From NCBI RefSeq assembly GCF_014205255.1, contig NZ_JACHNE010000001.1, forward strand, positions 310,001 through 374,000: DNA of 64,000 nt, written 5' to 3'. This DNA comes from Streptomyces caelestis (GTDB taxonomy: Bacteria; Actinomycetota; Actinomycetes; Streptomycetales; Streptomycetaceae). Positions 53,753 through 63,400 of the stretch are shown piece by piece; positions within the stretch are counted from its first letter, which is position 1, and every line of letters begins with the position of its first letter. The notes under the pieces were generated by a model. That model saw only the letters and a list, made by a program, of their open reading frames with translations. It was not told the origin of the DNA and made no database searches. The position numbers and the translations under genes were made by a program.

Positions 53753-54226
53753 TCAGGCTCCTGTCGTGGAGCCCGGCCGGACGATCATCAGGACGGTGAC
53801 CGTCGCCCACAGCAGGTTGAAGATGCCGGTGAACATGGCGAGTTGAACGGTACTGCGGTGTTCGACGGCCTGGTCGCCGTTCAGTTGGCCGAGGAGCTCC
53901 TCCTGGCGGGGCAGGACGAAGGCGACCAGGATGCCCGCGGCAGCGGCGGTCAGTGCGATGGACGTCACGAGCCATCCGCTGCCCAGGACGCCCATCGCGG
54001 CGCCGGTGGCGAACCCGAACAGCGGGACGGTCAGTCCGATGCCGGCGTAGACGCGGCAGATGCGGTGCAGCAGCGCGACCGTGCTCACCGCCGACGGGTC
54101 GGGGGCGTCGCCGCCCGCGGGGCCGGCGCGGCGCGCCGCGGGCGGGAACATGCTGGCCGCGACGGTCACGGGACCGATGGCGACGATGGCGGCCAGCACG
54201 TGCAGGGACAGCAGGATCTTGGTCAC
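53753..54226 (-). CDS. DUF2269-type integral membrane protein
   Basis: This 157-residue protein has four transmembrane helices: ILLSLHVLAAIVAIGPVTVA, AGIGLTVPLFGFATGAAMGV, LVTSIALTAAAAGILVAFVL and LAMFTGIFNLLWATVTVLMI. The LHVLAAIVAIGP start is characteristic of DUF2269 proteins, whose role is unknown. The GTG at 54226 has GGAAAG upstream. It is a single gene, divergent from an AraC-type regulator that may control it. Confidence 0.85.
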   Translation of the reverse strand: MTKILLSLHVLAAIVAIGPVTVAASMFPPAARRAGPAGGDAPDPSAVSTVALLHRICRVYAGIGLTVPLFGFATGAAMGVLGSGWLVTSIALTAAAAGILVAFVLPRQEELLGQLNGDQAVEHRSTVQLAMFTGIFNLLWATVTVLMIVRPGSTTGA

Positions 54227-54414
54227 CGGGGCTCTTTCCGTGATGCGGTCGACGGTGCGGGGCCCACGTTAGGGAGCCCGGGCGTGATCACCCATGGGCT
54301 GAAACGACAGCTTCCAACGGGTTCCCGCCAACTCCTGTGACCTGCCCTTGTGCGCCGCGGGCCGGCGAATCGGCGGTTCGTACGCCTGGCGGGAATGCGC
54401 CTAGGGTGGCGGCC

Positions 54415-55413
54415 ATGCACTCGGTGGCGATCCTGGTTCTCGATCAAGTGGTGCCGTTCGACATGGCGGCGCCCCAGCAGACGTTCGCCTGGACCCAGAT
54501 GCCGGACGGGCGGCCGGCCTACCGGGTCCGGTTGTGTGCCGAGACGCCTCAGGTGCGCGCGGACGGCGGTTTCACCCTGCGCGTCGACCGGGGTCTTGAG
54601 GCGCTGGCGGAGGCCGACACGATCATCGTGCCGGGGTGCTCCCCCGAGGCCGCGCCGCCGTCCGAGCCGGTGTTGGCGGCCCTGCGGCAGGCCGCCGCGG
54701 CCGGTACCCGGATCGCGTCCGTGTGCGTCGGGGCCTTCGTGCTGGCGGAGGCCGGGCTGCTGGACGGACTGCGCGCCACCACGCACTGGGTGGCCGCGGG
54801 TGAGCTGGCCCACCGGTTCCCGCGGGTCGAGGTGGAACCGGACGTGCTGTATGTCGACAACGGGCAGATCCTCACCTCGGCCGGTGCGGCGGCCGCGCTG
54901 GACCTGTGCCTGCACATGATCCGGCGGGACCTGGGGTCGGCCGTCGCGGCGAACATCGCGCGGATGTCGGTCATGCCGCTGGAACGGGAGGGCGGTCAGG
55001 CCCAGTTCATCGTGCACGAGCACCCGCCGGTGCCCCGGGGGTCGGCGCTGGAGCCGGTGCTGGAGTGGATCGAGGACAACCTCGCGCGCGAGGTGACGCT
55101 GGGCGCGCTGGCGGAGCGTGCGGGGATGAGCGAGCGGACGTTCAGCCGCCGCTTCCGTGAGCAGACCGGCACCACGCCGTTGCAGTGGCTGCTGCGGGCG
55201 CGGGTGCGGCGCGCCCAGTACCTGCTGGAGAACACCGACCACTCCGTGGAACGGATCGCCCGGCAGGCGGGATTCGGCTCGCCGACGGCGTTCCGGGAGC
55301 GGTTTCGCAAGGTGGTGGGCACGACGCCGTACGCGTATCGCACGGCGTTCCACGGGAAGGCGAACGCCCCGGCGGCCCGTGCACGGGCCGCCGGGGCGTC
55401 GCCCGGTTCATGA
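54415..55413 (+). CDS. GlxA-family AraC-type transcriptional regulator
   Basis: This 332-residue regulator has an N-terminal DJ-1/PfpI-like domain (VAILVLDQVVPFDMAAPQQT, IIVPGCSPEA, and IASVCVGAFVLAEAGLLDG with the nucleophile-elbow Cys). A C-terminal AraC helix-turn-helix pair follows (TLGALAERAGMSERTFSRRF, ERIARQAGFGSPTAFRERFR). The amidase-like domain is usually a ligand sensor in this family. A perfect hairpin overlaps its last 16 codons. Confidence 0.93.
   Translation: MHSVAILVLDQVVPFDMAAPQQTFAWTQMPDGRPAYRVRLCAETPQVRADGGFTLRVDRGLEALAEADTIIVPGCSPEAAPPSEPVLAALRQAAAAGTRIASVCVGAFVLAEAGLLDGLRATTHWVAAGELAHRFPRVEVEPDVLYVDNGQILTSAGAAAALDLCLHMIRRDLGSAVAANIARMSVMPLEREGGQAQFIVHEHPPVPRGSALEPVLEWIEDNLAREVTLGALAERAGMSERTFSRRFREQTGTTPLQWLLRARVRRAQYLLENTDHSVERIARQAGFGSPTAFRERFRKVVGTTPYAYRTAFHGKANAPAARARAAGASPGS
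55365..55398. terminator. 34-bp perfect palindrome at the end of the AraC gene
   Basis: CGCCCCGGCGGCCCGTG is followed directly by its exact reverse complement. It lies inside the coding sequence (encoding NAPAARARAAGAS) and just before a convergent gene end, so it may terminate both transcripts. Confidence 0.6.
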
Positions 55414-55430
55414 CCAGGTCCTGCGAGATG

Positions 55431-55682
55431 TCAGCCGACCAGCGTCAGACCGTTCTCCCCGTCCGTGTCCGCGGCAGCGGACCGCTCCTTGGTGAGCAGC
55501 AGCACATCCGCCTTGGCGATGGCATCGCTGATGTCGGACGTCCCCATCATCACGCACAGCGTGTAACTGACGTCGTCCAGCTCGCGTGCCGTCGCCGGCG
55601 TGCGCCTCTCCGCCTGAGCGATCCTCAGCGACGCATACCGCGTCAGCAACTCCCTGACGGCCTTCCGGTCCGGTACGAGCAC
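55431..55682 (-). CDS. DUF5133 domain protein
   Basis: This 83-residue protein reads LVPDRKAVRELLTRYASLRI, RRTPATARELDDVSYTLCVM and SDAIAKADVLLL, the DUF5133 pattern found in Streptomyces. The GTG at 55682 has AGAGGGG seven bases upstream and matches the family's usual start, so I prefer it to the ATG at 55736. Function is unknown. Confidence 0.8.
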   Translation of the reverse strand: MLVPDRKAVRELLTRYASLRIAQAERRTPATARELDDVSYTLCVMMGTSDISDAIAKADVLLLTKERSAAADTDGENGLTLVG

Positions 55683-55828
55683 GTAGCGCCCCTCTCTGTG
55701 ATTTGCGCTGCGTATGCCCGAACCACGCGGAAACATTCACACGTTTTCCTCAACAGGGGCGGATCTGACCAGAACTGATCGTCCAGACCCGGAGCGGCGC
55801 GTGGCCGGCCCCGGGTCTCGTGGTCTGT

Positions 55829-56686
55829 TCAGGCTGCGTCCAGCTCCGCCCGTTCCTCCGGCGTGAGGGTGAGGTCGGTGGCGGCGAGCGAGTCGCGGAT
55901 GGTCTCGGGGCGGCTGGCGCCCGGGATCGGGACGACCATGGGCGACTTGGCGAGCATCCACGCCAGGCACACGCGCTGCGGGCTCACGCCGTGTGCGTCG
56001 GCGATACGGGCGAAGGGGGCGTGGCCCGAGCCGAGTTCGGCGGCCTTCGAGATCCCGCCGAGGGGGCTCCAGGGCAGGAACGCGATGCCGAGTTCGTCGC
56101 ACAGGTCCAGCTCCGGCTCGCTGGAGCGGAAGGCCGGGGAGAACTGGTTCTGCACGGAGACCAGGCGGCCGCCGAGGATCTCGTTGGCCAGCCGGATCTG
56201 CTCGGGGTTCGCGTTCGAGATGCCGGCCATGCGGATCTTGCCCTCGTCCAGCAGGTCCCGGATCGCGCCGACGGACTCGGCGTAGGGGACGCGCGGGTCC
56301 GGGCGGTGGAACTGGTAGAGCCCGATGGCCTCGACGCCGAGCCGGCGCAGGGACGCCTCGCAGGCCTCCTTGAGGTGACGGGGGCTGCCGTCCAGCGTCC
56401 AGCTGCCGTCACCGGGGCGCAGATGGCCGCCCTTGGTGGCGACCAGGACGTCACCGCCGCGGTCGTGGGAGGCGAGGGCCTTGGCTATGAGGATCTCGTT
56501 GTGACCGACCTCGTCGGCGTCCCTGTGGTAGGCGTCCGCGGTGTCGATCAGTGTCACCCCGGCGTCGAGCGCGGCGTGGATGGTGGCGAGGGAGCGTTCC
56601 TCGTCGGGGCGTCCCTCGATGGACATGGGCATCGCGCCCAGGCCGATCGCGCTGACGTCGACATCACCGATGCGGCGGGTGTGCAT
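55829..56686 (-). CDS. Aldo/keto reductase
   Basis: This 285-residue NADPH-dependent oxidoreductase has the catalytic tetrad of the family: Asp and Tyr in LIDTADAYHRDAD, Lys in LVATKGGHLRPG and His in LYQFHRPDPRVPY. The cofactor end is PMVVPIPGASRPETIRDSLA. It begins MHTRRIGDVDVSAIGLGAMP at 56686, preceded by GAGG; the longer in-frame start adds only Thr/Gly repeats from a small tandem repeat near 56703-56735. It probably reduces aldehydes or ketones; the substrate is unknown. Confidence 0.92.
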   Translation of the reverse strand: MHTRRIGDVDVSAIGLGAMPMSIEGRPDEERSLATIHAALDAGVTLIDTADAYHRDADEVGHNEILIAKALASHDRGGDVLVATKGGHLRPGDGSWTLDGSPRHLKEACEASLRRLGVEAIGLYQFHRPDPRVPYAESVGAIRDLLDEGKIRMAGISNANPEQIRLANEILGGRLVSVQNQFSPAFRSSEPELDLCDELGIAFLPWSPLGGISKAAELGSGHAPFARIADAHGVSPQRVCLAWMLAKSPMVVPIPGASRPETIRDSLAATDLTLTPEERAELDAA

Positions 56687-56974
56687 GTGCTCGTGACCTC
56701 TTCCGGCTGTCGTTCCGGTTGTCGTTCCGGCTGTCGGGCGATGGTGCACTCCAGCCTGGACGCCGGGCGGCCCGAGGTCCAATAGAAGAAGGAGAACGCA
56801 TTCAGCACTCGGGCAGCTGAATCACGCCCGCCTCTCGGCTGCCGGACCCGCGCTCCCTTGTCACGCGGGGATGAAACCCCGCACCGGAGGACTCAATTCC
56901 CCCACACAGAACGGCGATCAGCACGGCACTCCCCCACCTCGCTGCCATATTCGAGAACCGTTTCGGAGGTGGTT

Positions 56975-58549
56975 GTGAGCACAGAGGTGACAGCATCCGG
57001 TCCGGGGGAAACGGCGGCGCACGTGCCCGGGAGCACCGCGGAACGCGTCGCCGGCCTGGAGCGCCGCCGGGACCAGGCGGTGGCCCCGGGCGGGCCACGC
57101 AGACGCGGGGAGTTCTCGGCCCGGGAGCGGATCGAACGGCTCCTGGACAAGGACTCCTTCACGGAGACCGGCCTGTTCGTCCGGGCCCGGCCCGCAGGGC
57201 AGGACGCCCGCCGCCCCTACGGCGACGGCGTGGTCACCGGGTACGGCACGGTCGACGGCCGCCCGGTGTGCGTGTTCGCCCAGGACTCCACGGTGTTCGG
57301 CGGCAGCATGGGCGAGGCCTTCGGCGAGAAGACCGTCGCGCTGATGGACCTGGCCCTGAAGACCGGCTGCCCGGTGATCGGCCTCAACGACTCGGGCGGG
57401 GCCCGTATCCAGGAGGGCGTCGCCTCGCTCGCCCTCTACGCCGAGCTGGTGCGCCGCAACGTCAAGGCGTCCGGGGTGATCCCGCAGATCTCGGTCGTCC
57501 TCGGGCCGTGCGCGGGCGGCGCCGCGTACTCACCGGCGATCACCGACTTCACCGTGATGGTGGACGGCGCCTCGCACATGTTCGTCACCGGCCCGGACGT
57601 CATCGAGACGGTCACCGGCGAACGCACCACGGCCGAGGAGCTGGGCGGCGCCCGCACCAGCAACACCGTCAACGGCAACGCCCACTTCCTGGCCGCCGAC
57701 GAGGAGGACGCCCTCGACACCGTGCGCGACCTGCTGTCGTACCTCCCGGCCAACAACCTGGAACGGCCCCCGGAGTACGCCCCCGGGCACCCGCCGCCCG
57801 GCACCGACCTCGACGAGGTCGTCCCGGACCGGCTGGGCGAGGCGTACGACATGCGGGCGATCCTGCACGCGGTCGTCGACGACGGTGAACTGCTCCAGGT
57901 GCAGGAGCTGTTCGCGCCGAACATCATCTGCGCCCTGGCCCGGATCGAGGGCCGCTCGGTGGGTGTCGTCGCCAACCAGCCGCTGCACGCCGCCGGGGTG
58001 CTCGACATCGACGCCTCCGAGAAGGCGGCGCGGTTCGTGCGGTTCTGCGACGCGTTCGGCATCCCGCTGCTGACCTTCGCCGACGTACCCGGTTATCTCT
58101 CCGGGGTACGCCAGGAGCAGGCCGGCATCATCCGGCGCGGAGCGAAATTGCTCTACGCCTACGCCGAGGCGACCGTCCCCAAGGTCACGGTCGTGGTGCG
58201 CAAGGCGTACGGCGGCGGATACGCGGTAATGGGCTCCAAGCATCTGGGCGCCGATGTGAACCTCGCCTGGCCCACCGCCCGTATCGCCGTCATGGGCGCC
58301 GAGGGCGCGGTGGGCGTTCTGCACCGGCGTGAACTCGCCGCGGCCGACGACCCCGAGGCACTGCGCGCCCGTCTGCTCAGCGCGTACGAGCGCACCCACG
58401 GCACGCCCTATCTCGCCGCCGAGCGCGGCTATGTCGACGCCGTCATCGCGCCGCGCGAGACCCGGGAGCAGGTCTGCCGCGCGCTGCGTGCCCTGCGCGG
58501 CAAACGCGCTCCGATGCCGGAACGCCGGCACGGCAACATCCCGCTGTGA
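56975..58549 (+). CDS. Acyl-CoA carboxylase carboxyltransferase (beta) subunit, AccD4/PccB-like
   Basis: This 524-residue biotin-dependent carboxyltransferase begins MSTEVTASGPGETAAHVPGS. It has SGGARIQEGVASLALYAEL, VLGPCAGGAAYSPAITDF and DVPGYLSGVRQEQAGIIRRG, with oxyanion-hole glycines in both crotonase folds. The selectivity position equivalent to Streptomyces PccB Asp422 is Ala417 here (GGGYAVMGSK), so the acyl pocket differs from plain propionyl-CoA enzymes. It lies just ahead of FAAL and Pks13-like genes, as AccD4 does with FadD32 and Pks13 in mycobacteria. The GTG at 56975 follows CGGAGGTGG. Confidence 0.92.
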   Translation: MSTEVTASGPGETAAHVPGSTAERVAGLERRRDQAVAPGGPRRRGEFSARERIERLLDKDSFTETGLFVRARPAGQDARRPYGDGVVTGYGTVDGRPVCVFAQDSTVFGGSMGEAFGEKTVALMDLALKTGCPVIGLNDSGGARIQEGVASLALYAELVRRNVKASGVIPQISVVLGPCAGGAAYSPAITDFTVMVDGASHMFVTGPDVIETVTGERTTAEELGGARTSNTVNGNAHFLAADEEDALDTVRDLLSYLPANNLERPPEYAPGHPPPGTDLDEVVPDRLGEAYDMRAILHAVVDDGELLQVQELFAPNIICALARIEGRSVGVVANQPLHAAGVLDIDASEKAARFVRFCDAFGIPLLTFADVPGYLSGVRQEQAGIIRRGAKLLYAYAEATVPKVTVVVRKAYGGGYAVMGSKHLGADVNLAWPTARIAVMGAEGAVGVLHRRELAAADDPEALRARLLSAYERTHGTPYLAAERGYVDAVIAPRETREQVCRALRALRGKRAPMPERRHGNIPL

Positions 58550-58570
58550 CCTACCCGTTCGCGAGACCGT

Positions 58571-58680
58571 GAGCCGGTCCGCACCGTAAGCAGATCCGCA
58601 GATCCGCACCCCAAGCCGATCCGCACCACAAGCCGATGCGCGCCGTACGCGATCCGCGCCGGACGCCGATCCGCGCCGTG
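58571..58680. repeat. 16-17-bp degenerate tandem repeat between accD-like and FAAL genes
   Basis: Units such as AGCCGATCCGCACCACA, AGCCGATGCGCGCCGTA and CGCCGATCCGCGCCGTG fill nearly the whole 145-bp gap. Confidence 0.85.
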
Positions 58681-58694
58681 AGGAGCCCCGCCTG

Positions 58695-60458
58695 ATGGAC
58701 AGCCGTCGCCCCCCGCTCGCGCCCGTGTGCCCCACGCTGCCGGAGTACGTCCGGCACTGGGCCGAAAGCACCCCGGAACGCCGGGCGTTCACCTTCGTCG
58801 AGCACCCGGCACCGCACTCGCGCGGCGTCCACCGCACCCTGACCTGGCGCCGTCTGGACGTGCGGGTGCGGGCGCTGGCCGCGCGCCTCTCCGACGAGGC
58901 CGGTCCGGGGGACCGGGTCGCGCTGCTGTGTCCGCAGGGCACGGAGTACGTGACGGCCTTCCTCGCGGCCCTGGCCGCCGGGCTGGTCGCCGTGCCGCTG
59001 TATCCGCCGGGCCTGCCCGGGCACGCGGACCGGCTCGCGGGTGTCCTGGCCGACGCGCGTCCCTCGGTCGTCGTGACCACGAGCCGCTGCGGGGGCGAAG
59101 TCCGTGACTTCCTCGGCCCCGACGGACCGCGGATCGTGGTGGCGGACCAGGTGCCCGACGACGCGGCCCGGGACTGGCGGCCCGTCCCGCCGGACGCCGA
59201 GGCGATCGCCTACCTCCAGTACACCTCCGGTTCGACCCGTGCCCCGGCGGGTGTGGAGATCAGCCACGGCAACGTCGTCGCCAACGCCGGCCAGGCGCTC
59301 AGCGCCTACGGTGCCGACGTCCGCCCGGTGACCTGCGTGGGCTGGCTGCCGCTCTACCACGACATGGGACTGGTGCTCAGCGTCGCGGCCCCGGTGGTGC
59401 GGGGCCGGCTGTCGGTGCTGATGGACCCGGCCGCCTTCCTGCACGAGCCGGTGCGCTGGCTGCGGCTGCTCGCCGCACACCCGAACGCCGTGAGCGCCGC
59501 GCCCAACTTCGCCTACGACTACTGCGCCACGAGCGTCTTGGAGGACCAGAAGGCGGGCCTGCGGCTGGACCGGGTGACGGCGCTGATCAACGGCAGTGAG
59601 CCGGTCCGCCCGGGCACGGCCGACCGTTTCCACGCCGCGTTCGCCGGGCAGGGGCTGGCACCGCGGACGCACTGCCCGTCGTACGGGCTGGCCGAGGCCA
59701 CCGTATTCGTCTGCGCGGCCCGGCCGGGTGAGCCGCTCAGCCGGTTCGCGCTCGACCGTGACGCGCTGGCCGCCGGGAAGGCCCTGCCGGCGCGGCCGGA
59801 CGATCCCCGGGCGGTGCTGCTGGCGGGCTGTGGCACGCCGGCGGGTCAGCGGGTCCGGATCGCCGACCCGGTGACGCGGGCCCTGTTGTCGGAGGGCGAG
59901 GTCGGCGAGATCTGGGTGCAGGGGCCGAATGTCGGCCGGGGCTACTGGAACCGGGGAGCGCAGGACGTCTTCGGCGCCGAGTTCGCGGACGCCGCGGCCG
60001 GTCCGGGCGGCTGGCTGCGGACGGGCGATCTGGGGACGGTGCTGGAGGGGCAGCTGGTCGTCACGGGGCGGTTGAAGGACCTGATCATCGTCGACGGCCG
60101 CAACCACTATCCGCAGGACGTCGAGGCGACGGCCCAGGACGCGGACCCGGTGGTGCGCCGGGACCGGCTCGCGGCGTTCGCCGTGCCGGGCGGCGGCGGT
60201 GAGCGGGTGGTGATCGTGGCGGAGCACGCGCGGACCGCGCGCCTCGCCGAGCTCGACGTGCCGGCCGTGGTGCGGGCGGTGCGCGGTGCCGTCTCCGCCC
60301 GGCACGGACTGCGGCTCGCCGACGTCGTCCTGGTGCCGCCGGGCACGGTGCCGCGTACCTCCAGCGGAAAGGTGTCACGGGCGCTGACCCGAGCCCGGTA
60401 TCTGGAGGGTGCGTACGGCGGGCAGGCCGGTACGGCGACGGCGGGTGCGGCGGGATGA
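58695..60458 (+). CDS. Fatty acyl-AMP ligase (FadD32-like)
   Basis: This 587-residue adenylating enzyme has the AMP motif YLQYTSGSTRAPAGVEISHG, CVGWLPLYHDMGLVLSV, and NGSEPVRPGTADRF with CPSYGLAEATVFVCA. The FAAL-type signature near the hinge is DLIIVDGRNHYPQDVEAT, as in FadD32. The C-terminal Lys is in PRTSSGKVSRAL. FAALs activate fatty acids as acyl-AMP and load them on an ACP rather than on CoA. The ATG at 58695 follows GAGGAG, and its stop overlaps the PKS start (ATGA), so acyl transfer to the PKS N-terminal ACP is likely. Confidence 0.94.
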   Translation: MDSRRPPLAPVCPTLPEYVRHWAESTPERRAFTFVEHPAPHSRGVHRTLTWRRLDVRVRALAARLSDEAGPGDRVALLCPQGTEYVTAFLAALAAGLVAVPLYPPGLPGHADRLAGVLADARPSVVVTTSRCGGEVRDFLGPDGPRIVVADQVPDDAARDWRPVPPDAEAIAYLQYTSGSTRAPAGVEISHGNVVANAGQALSAYGADVRPVTCVGWLPLYHDMGLVLSVAAPVVRGRLSVLMDPAAFLHEPVRWLRLLAAHPNAVSAAPNFAYDYCATSVLEDQKAGLRLDRVTALINGSEPVRPGTADRFHAAFAGQGLAPRTHCPSYGLAEATVFVCAARPGEPLSRFALDRDALAAGKALPARPDDPRAVLLAGCGTPAGQRVRIADPVTRALLSEGEVGEIWVQGPNVGRGYWNRGAQDVFGAEFADAAAGPGGWLRTGDLGTVLEGQLVVTGRLKDLIIVDGRNHYPQDVEATAQDADPVVRRDRLAAFAVPGGGGERVVIVAEHARTARLAELDVPAVVRAVRGAVSARHGLRLADVVLVPPGTVPRTSSGKVSRALTRARYLEGAYGGQAGTATAGAAG

Positions 60459-63400
60459 GGCCCCTCGACGAGGACACGCTGCGCCGGCTGATCGCCGAGC
60501 GGGTGGCCGCCTGGTACGGCACCTCTCCCGAGGCCGTCCCGATGGACCAGCCGCTCGCCGACCTCGGCATGTCTTCACGGGACGCGGTCGCCCTGGCCGG
60601 TGAACTGTCCCGGGCGACGGGCCGCGAGCTGCCGACGACGCTGCTGTGGGAGACACCCACCGGTCAGGCCCTGGTGGCACGACTGTGCGGCACGGAGGAC
60701 TCGGGCGGCTCGGGCGGCTCCCGGGCCGAGGCAGCGCCGGTGCCGCGAGCCGGACTGCCGGGCGGGACGGGTGAACCGGTCGCGGTCGTCGGGGTCGGCT
60801 GCCGGCTGCCCGGCGGGGTGCACGGCCCGGACGGCTACTGGCGGCTGCTGAGCGAGGGCGTCGACGCGATCCGGCGCGTCCCGGAGGACCGCTGGCGCGA
60901 CTTCACCGTCTTCCCGCCCGCCGACGCGCATCCGTACGGCGGCTATCTCGACGACATCGCCGGGTTCGACGCGGACTTCTTCCGCATCACCCCGCGCGAG
61001 GCGGCGGTGATGGATCCCCAGCAGCGGATCCTGCTGGAGGTCGTCCACGAGGCGCTCGACCACGCCGCCGTGCCGGCCGGGTCCCTGGCGGGCACCGCCA
61101 CCGGGGTGTTCGTCGGGGTGTCGGCCCCCGAGTACGGGCAGCTCACGGGCGCCGATCCGGCCGCCGTCGATCCCTGGGCGCCGGCCGGGGGCGCCCTGAG
61201 CGTGACCGCCGGCCGGCTCGCCTACGTCCTCGACACACGGGGCCCGAGCCTCGCCGTCGACACGGCCTGCTCGTCCTCGCTGGTCGCCGTGCACCACGCC
61301 TGCGTCAGCCTGCGCACGGGCGAGAGCGACACGGCGATCGCCGCCGGCGTCAACCTGCTGCTGTCGCCTGCCGTCACCGTCGCCTTCCGCAGAGCGGGCG
61401 CGCTCGCACCGGACGGGCGGTGCAAGCCGTTCTCGGCGGCGGCCGACGGCATCGGGCGCGGCGAAGGCTGCGCGGCGGTGATCCTGAAGCGGCTCTCCGA
61501 CGCCGAGCGGGACGGCGACCGCGTCCTGGCCGTCATCCGGGCCACCGCCGTCAACTCCGACGGCCGCTCGAACGGTTTGATGGCGCCCAACCCGGCCGCT
61601 CAGCAGGCGCTGCTGGAGAGCGCGTACGCGCGGGCGGGGCTCACCGCGGCGCACGTCGACTACGTGGAGGCGCACGGCACCGGCACCCCGCTGGGCGACC
61701 CGATCGAGGCGGGCGCGCTCGGCGCGGTGCTCGGCGCGGGCCGGGACCCGGACCAGCCGCTGCTGCTGGGTTCCGTCAAGGGCAATCTGGGGCACCTGGA
61801 GTCCGCCGCGGGCATCGCGGGCCTGGTGAAGACCGTGCTGGCCCTGCACCACGACAGCGTTCCGCCGTCCCTGCACTGCGCGGAGGGCACGTCCCTCGCC
61901 GATGAGCGGCTGAGAGTGGTGACCGAGCCGGAGCCCTGGCCGCGCTACGGCGGCACCGCCCTCGCGGGGGTCTCCGGGTTCGGCTTCGGCGGCACCAACG
62001 CCCATGTGGTGCTGGAGGAGGGGCCGCCCGGCCTGGTCCCCGGACGGACGGCCGAGGAGCCCGTCGCACGCCTGCACGTGCTGTCCGACCTCGACGCCGG
62101 GCGCGTCCGCGACACGGCGGGCAGGCTCGCCGACTGGCTGCGCGAAAGCACCGCGCACCCCGCCGACGTGGCCCGGACCCTGGCCGGGCGCACCGGCCGC
62201 GGCCCCGTACGCGCCGCCGTGGTCGCCCGGGATCGCGCCGAACTCTCCGAGGCGCTGGGCGCGTTGGCGGCGGGCCGCCCGGACGCGCGGGTGGTGACCG
62301 GGGAGCACGACCGGGTCGGGCGCGGCCCGGTGTGGGTCTTCTCGGGGTACGGCAGCCAGTGGCCGGGCATGGGCCGCAGGCTGCTGGCCGAGGAACCCGC
62401 GTTCGCCGCCGCCGTGGAGAAACTCGACCCGCAACTCGCCCTGGAATGCGGCCTGTCCCTGTACGACCACCTGTCCTCCGGGGCCGGTCTCGACCGCCTG
62501 GACGTCGCCCAGCCCGTGCTGTTCGGGCTTCAGCTGGCCCTCGCCGAGCTGTGGCGGTCGCACGGGGTCGAACCCGCCGCGGTGATCGGCCACTCCATGG
62601 GCGAGGTCGCGGCGGCGGTGTGCGCGGGCGCGCTGGACGTGGCGGACGGGGCGCGTGTCATCGCCGTACGGGCCCGGCTGCTGAGCGGGCTGAGCGGCGG
62701 CGCGATGGCCGTGGTGGACCTGGACGACGCCGAACTAGCGTCCCTGGAGCGGGACTTCCCGGGTGTGTACGTCGCCGTGCACTCCTCCCCCCGGCAGAAG
62801 GTCGTCACGGGCGAGGAAGCCGCGGTGGCCGGGCTCGTACGCCGGCTGGAGGGGCAGGGCCGGGCGGCCCGGGCCATGCGGGTCGTCGGCGCCGGGCACT
62901 CGCCCCAGGTGGACGCGCTGCTGCCGGAGCTCGCCGACGCGCTGTCCGGCATCCGGGGCCGGCGGCCGCGTGTCCCGGTGTACTCCACCGTCCTCGACGA
63001 CCCGCGCGGCGACTGCCTGTTCGACGCGGCCCACTGGGCGGCCAACCTCAGGCGGCCCGTCCGCCTGGACCGGGCGCTCGCGGCGGCCGCGGCCGACGGC
63101 CACACGGCGTTCGTCGAGATCTCGCCCCACCCGGTGCTGACCGGGGCCGTCGCCGACACCGTGCCCGATGCCCTCGCCCTGGCCACCCTGCGCCGGGACG
63201 CCGACGGGGCGGAGGCGTTCGCCGGGCAGCTGGGCGCCCTGTACGTGGCGGGCCAGCGGCTGCCCGCGCCGCCCGGCCGGGTCGTCGACCTGCCGGTGCC
63301 GCGGTGGCGGCACGTACGGCACTGGTGGACGGACGGACGGGCCCGCACCGAGCCGGTGCCGGAGCCGGCGCAATCTCCCGCCGACGTGGCGGAACCGACG

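Noticed and set aside
60575..62593. A 672-codon open frame on the minus strand
   Set aside because: It is antisense to the KS and AT domains of the Pks13-like gene.
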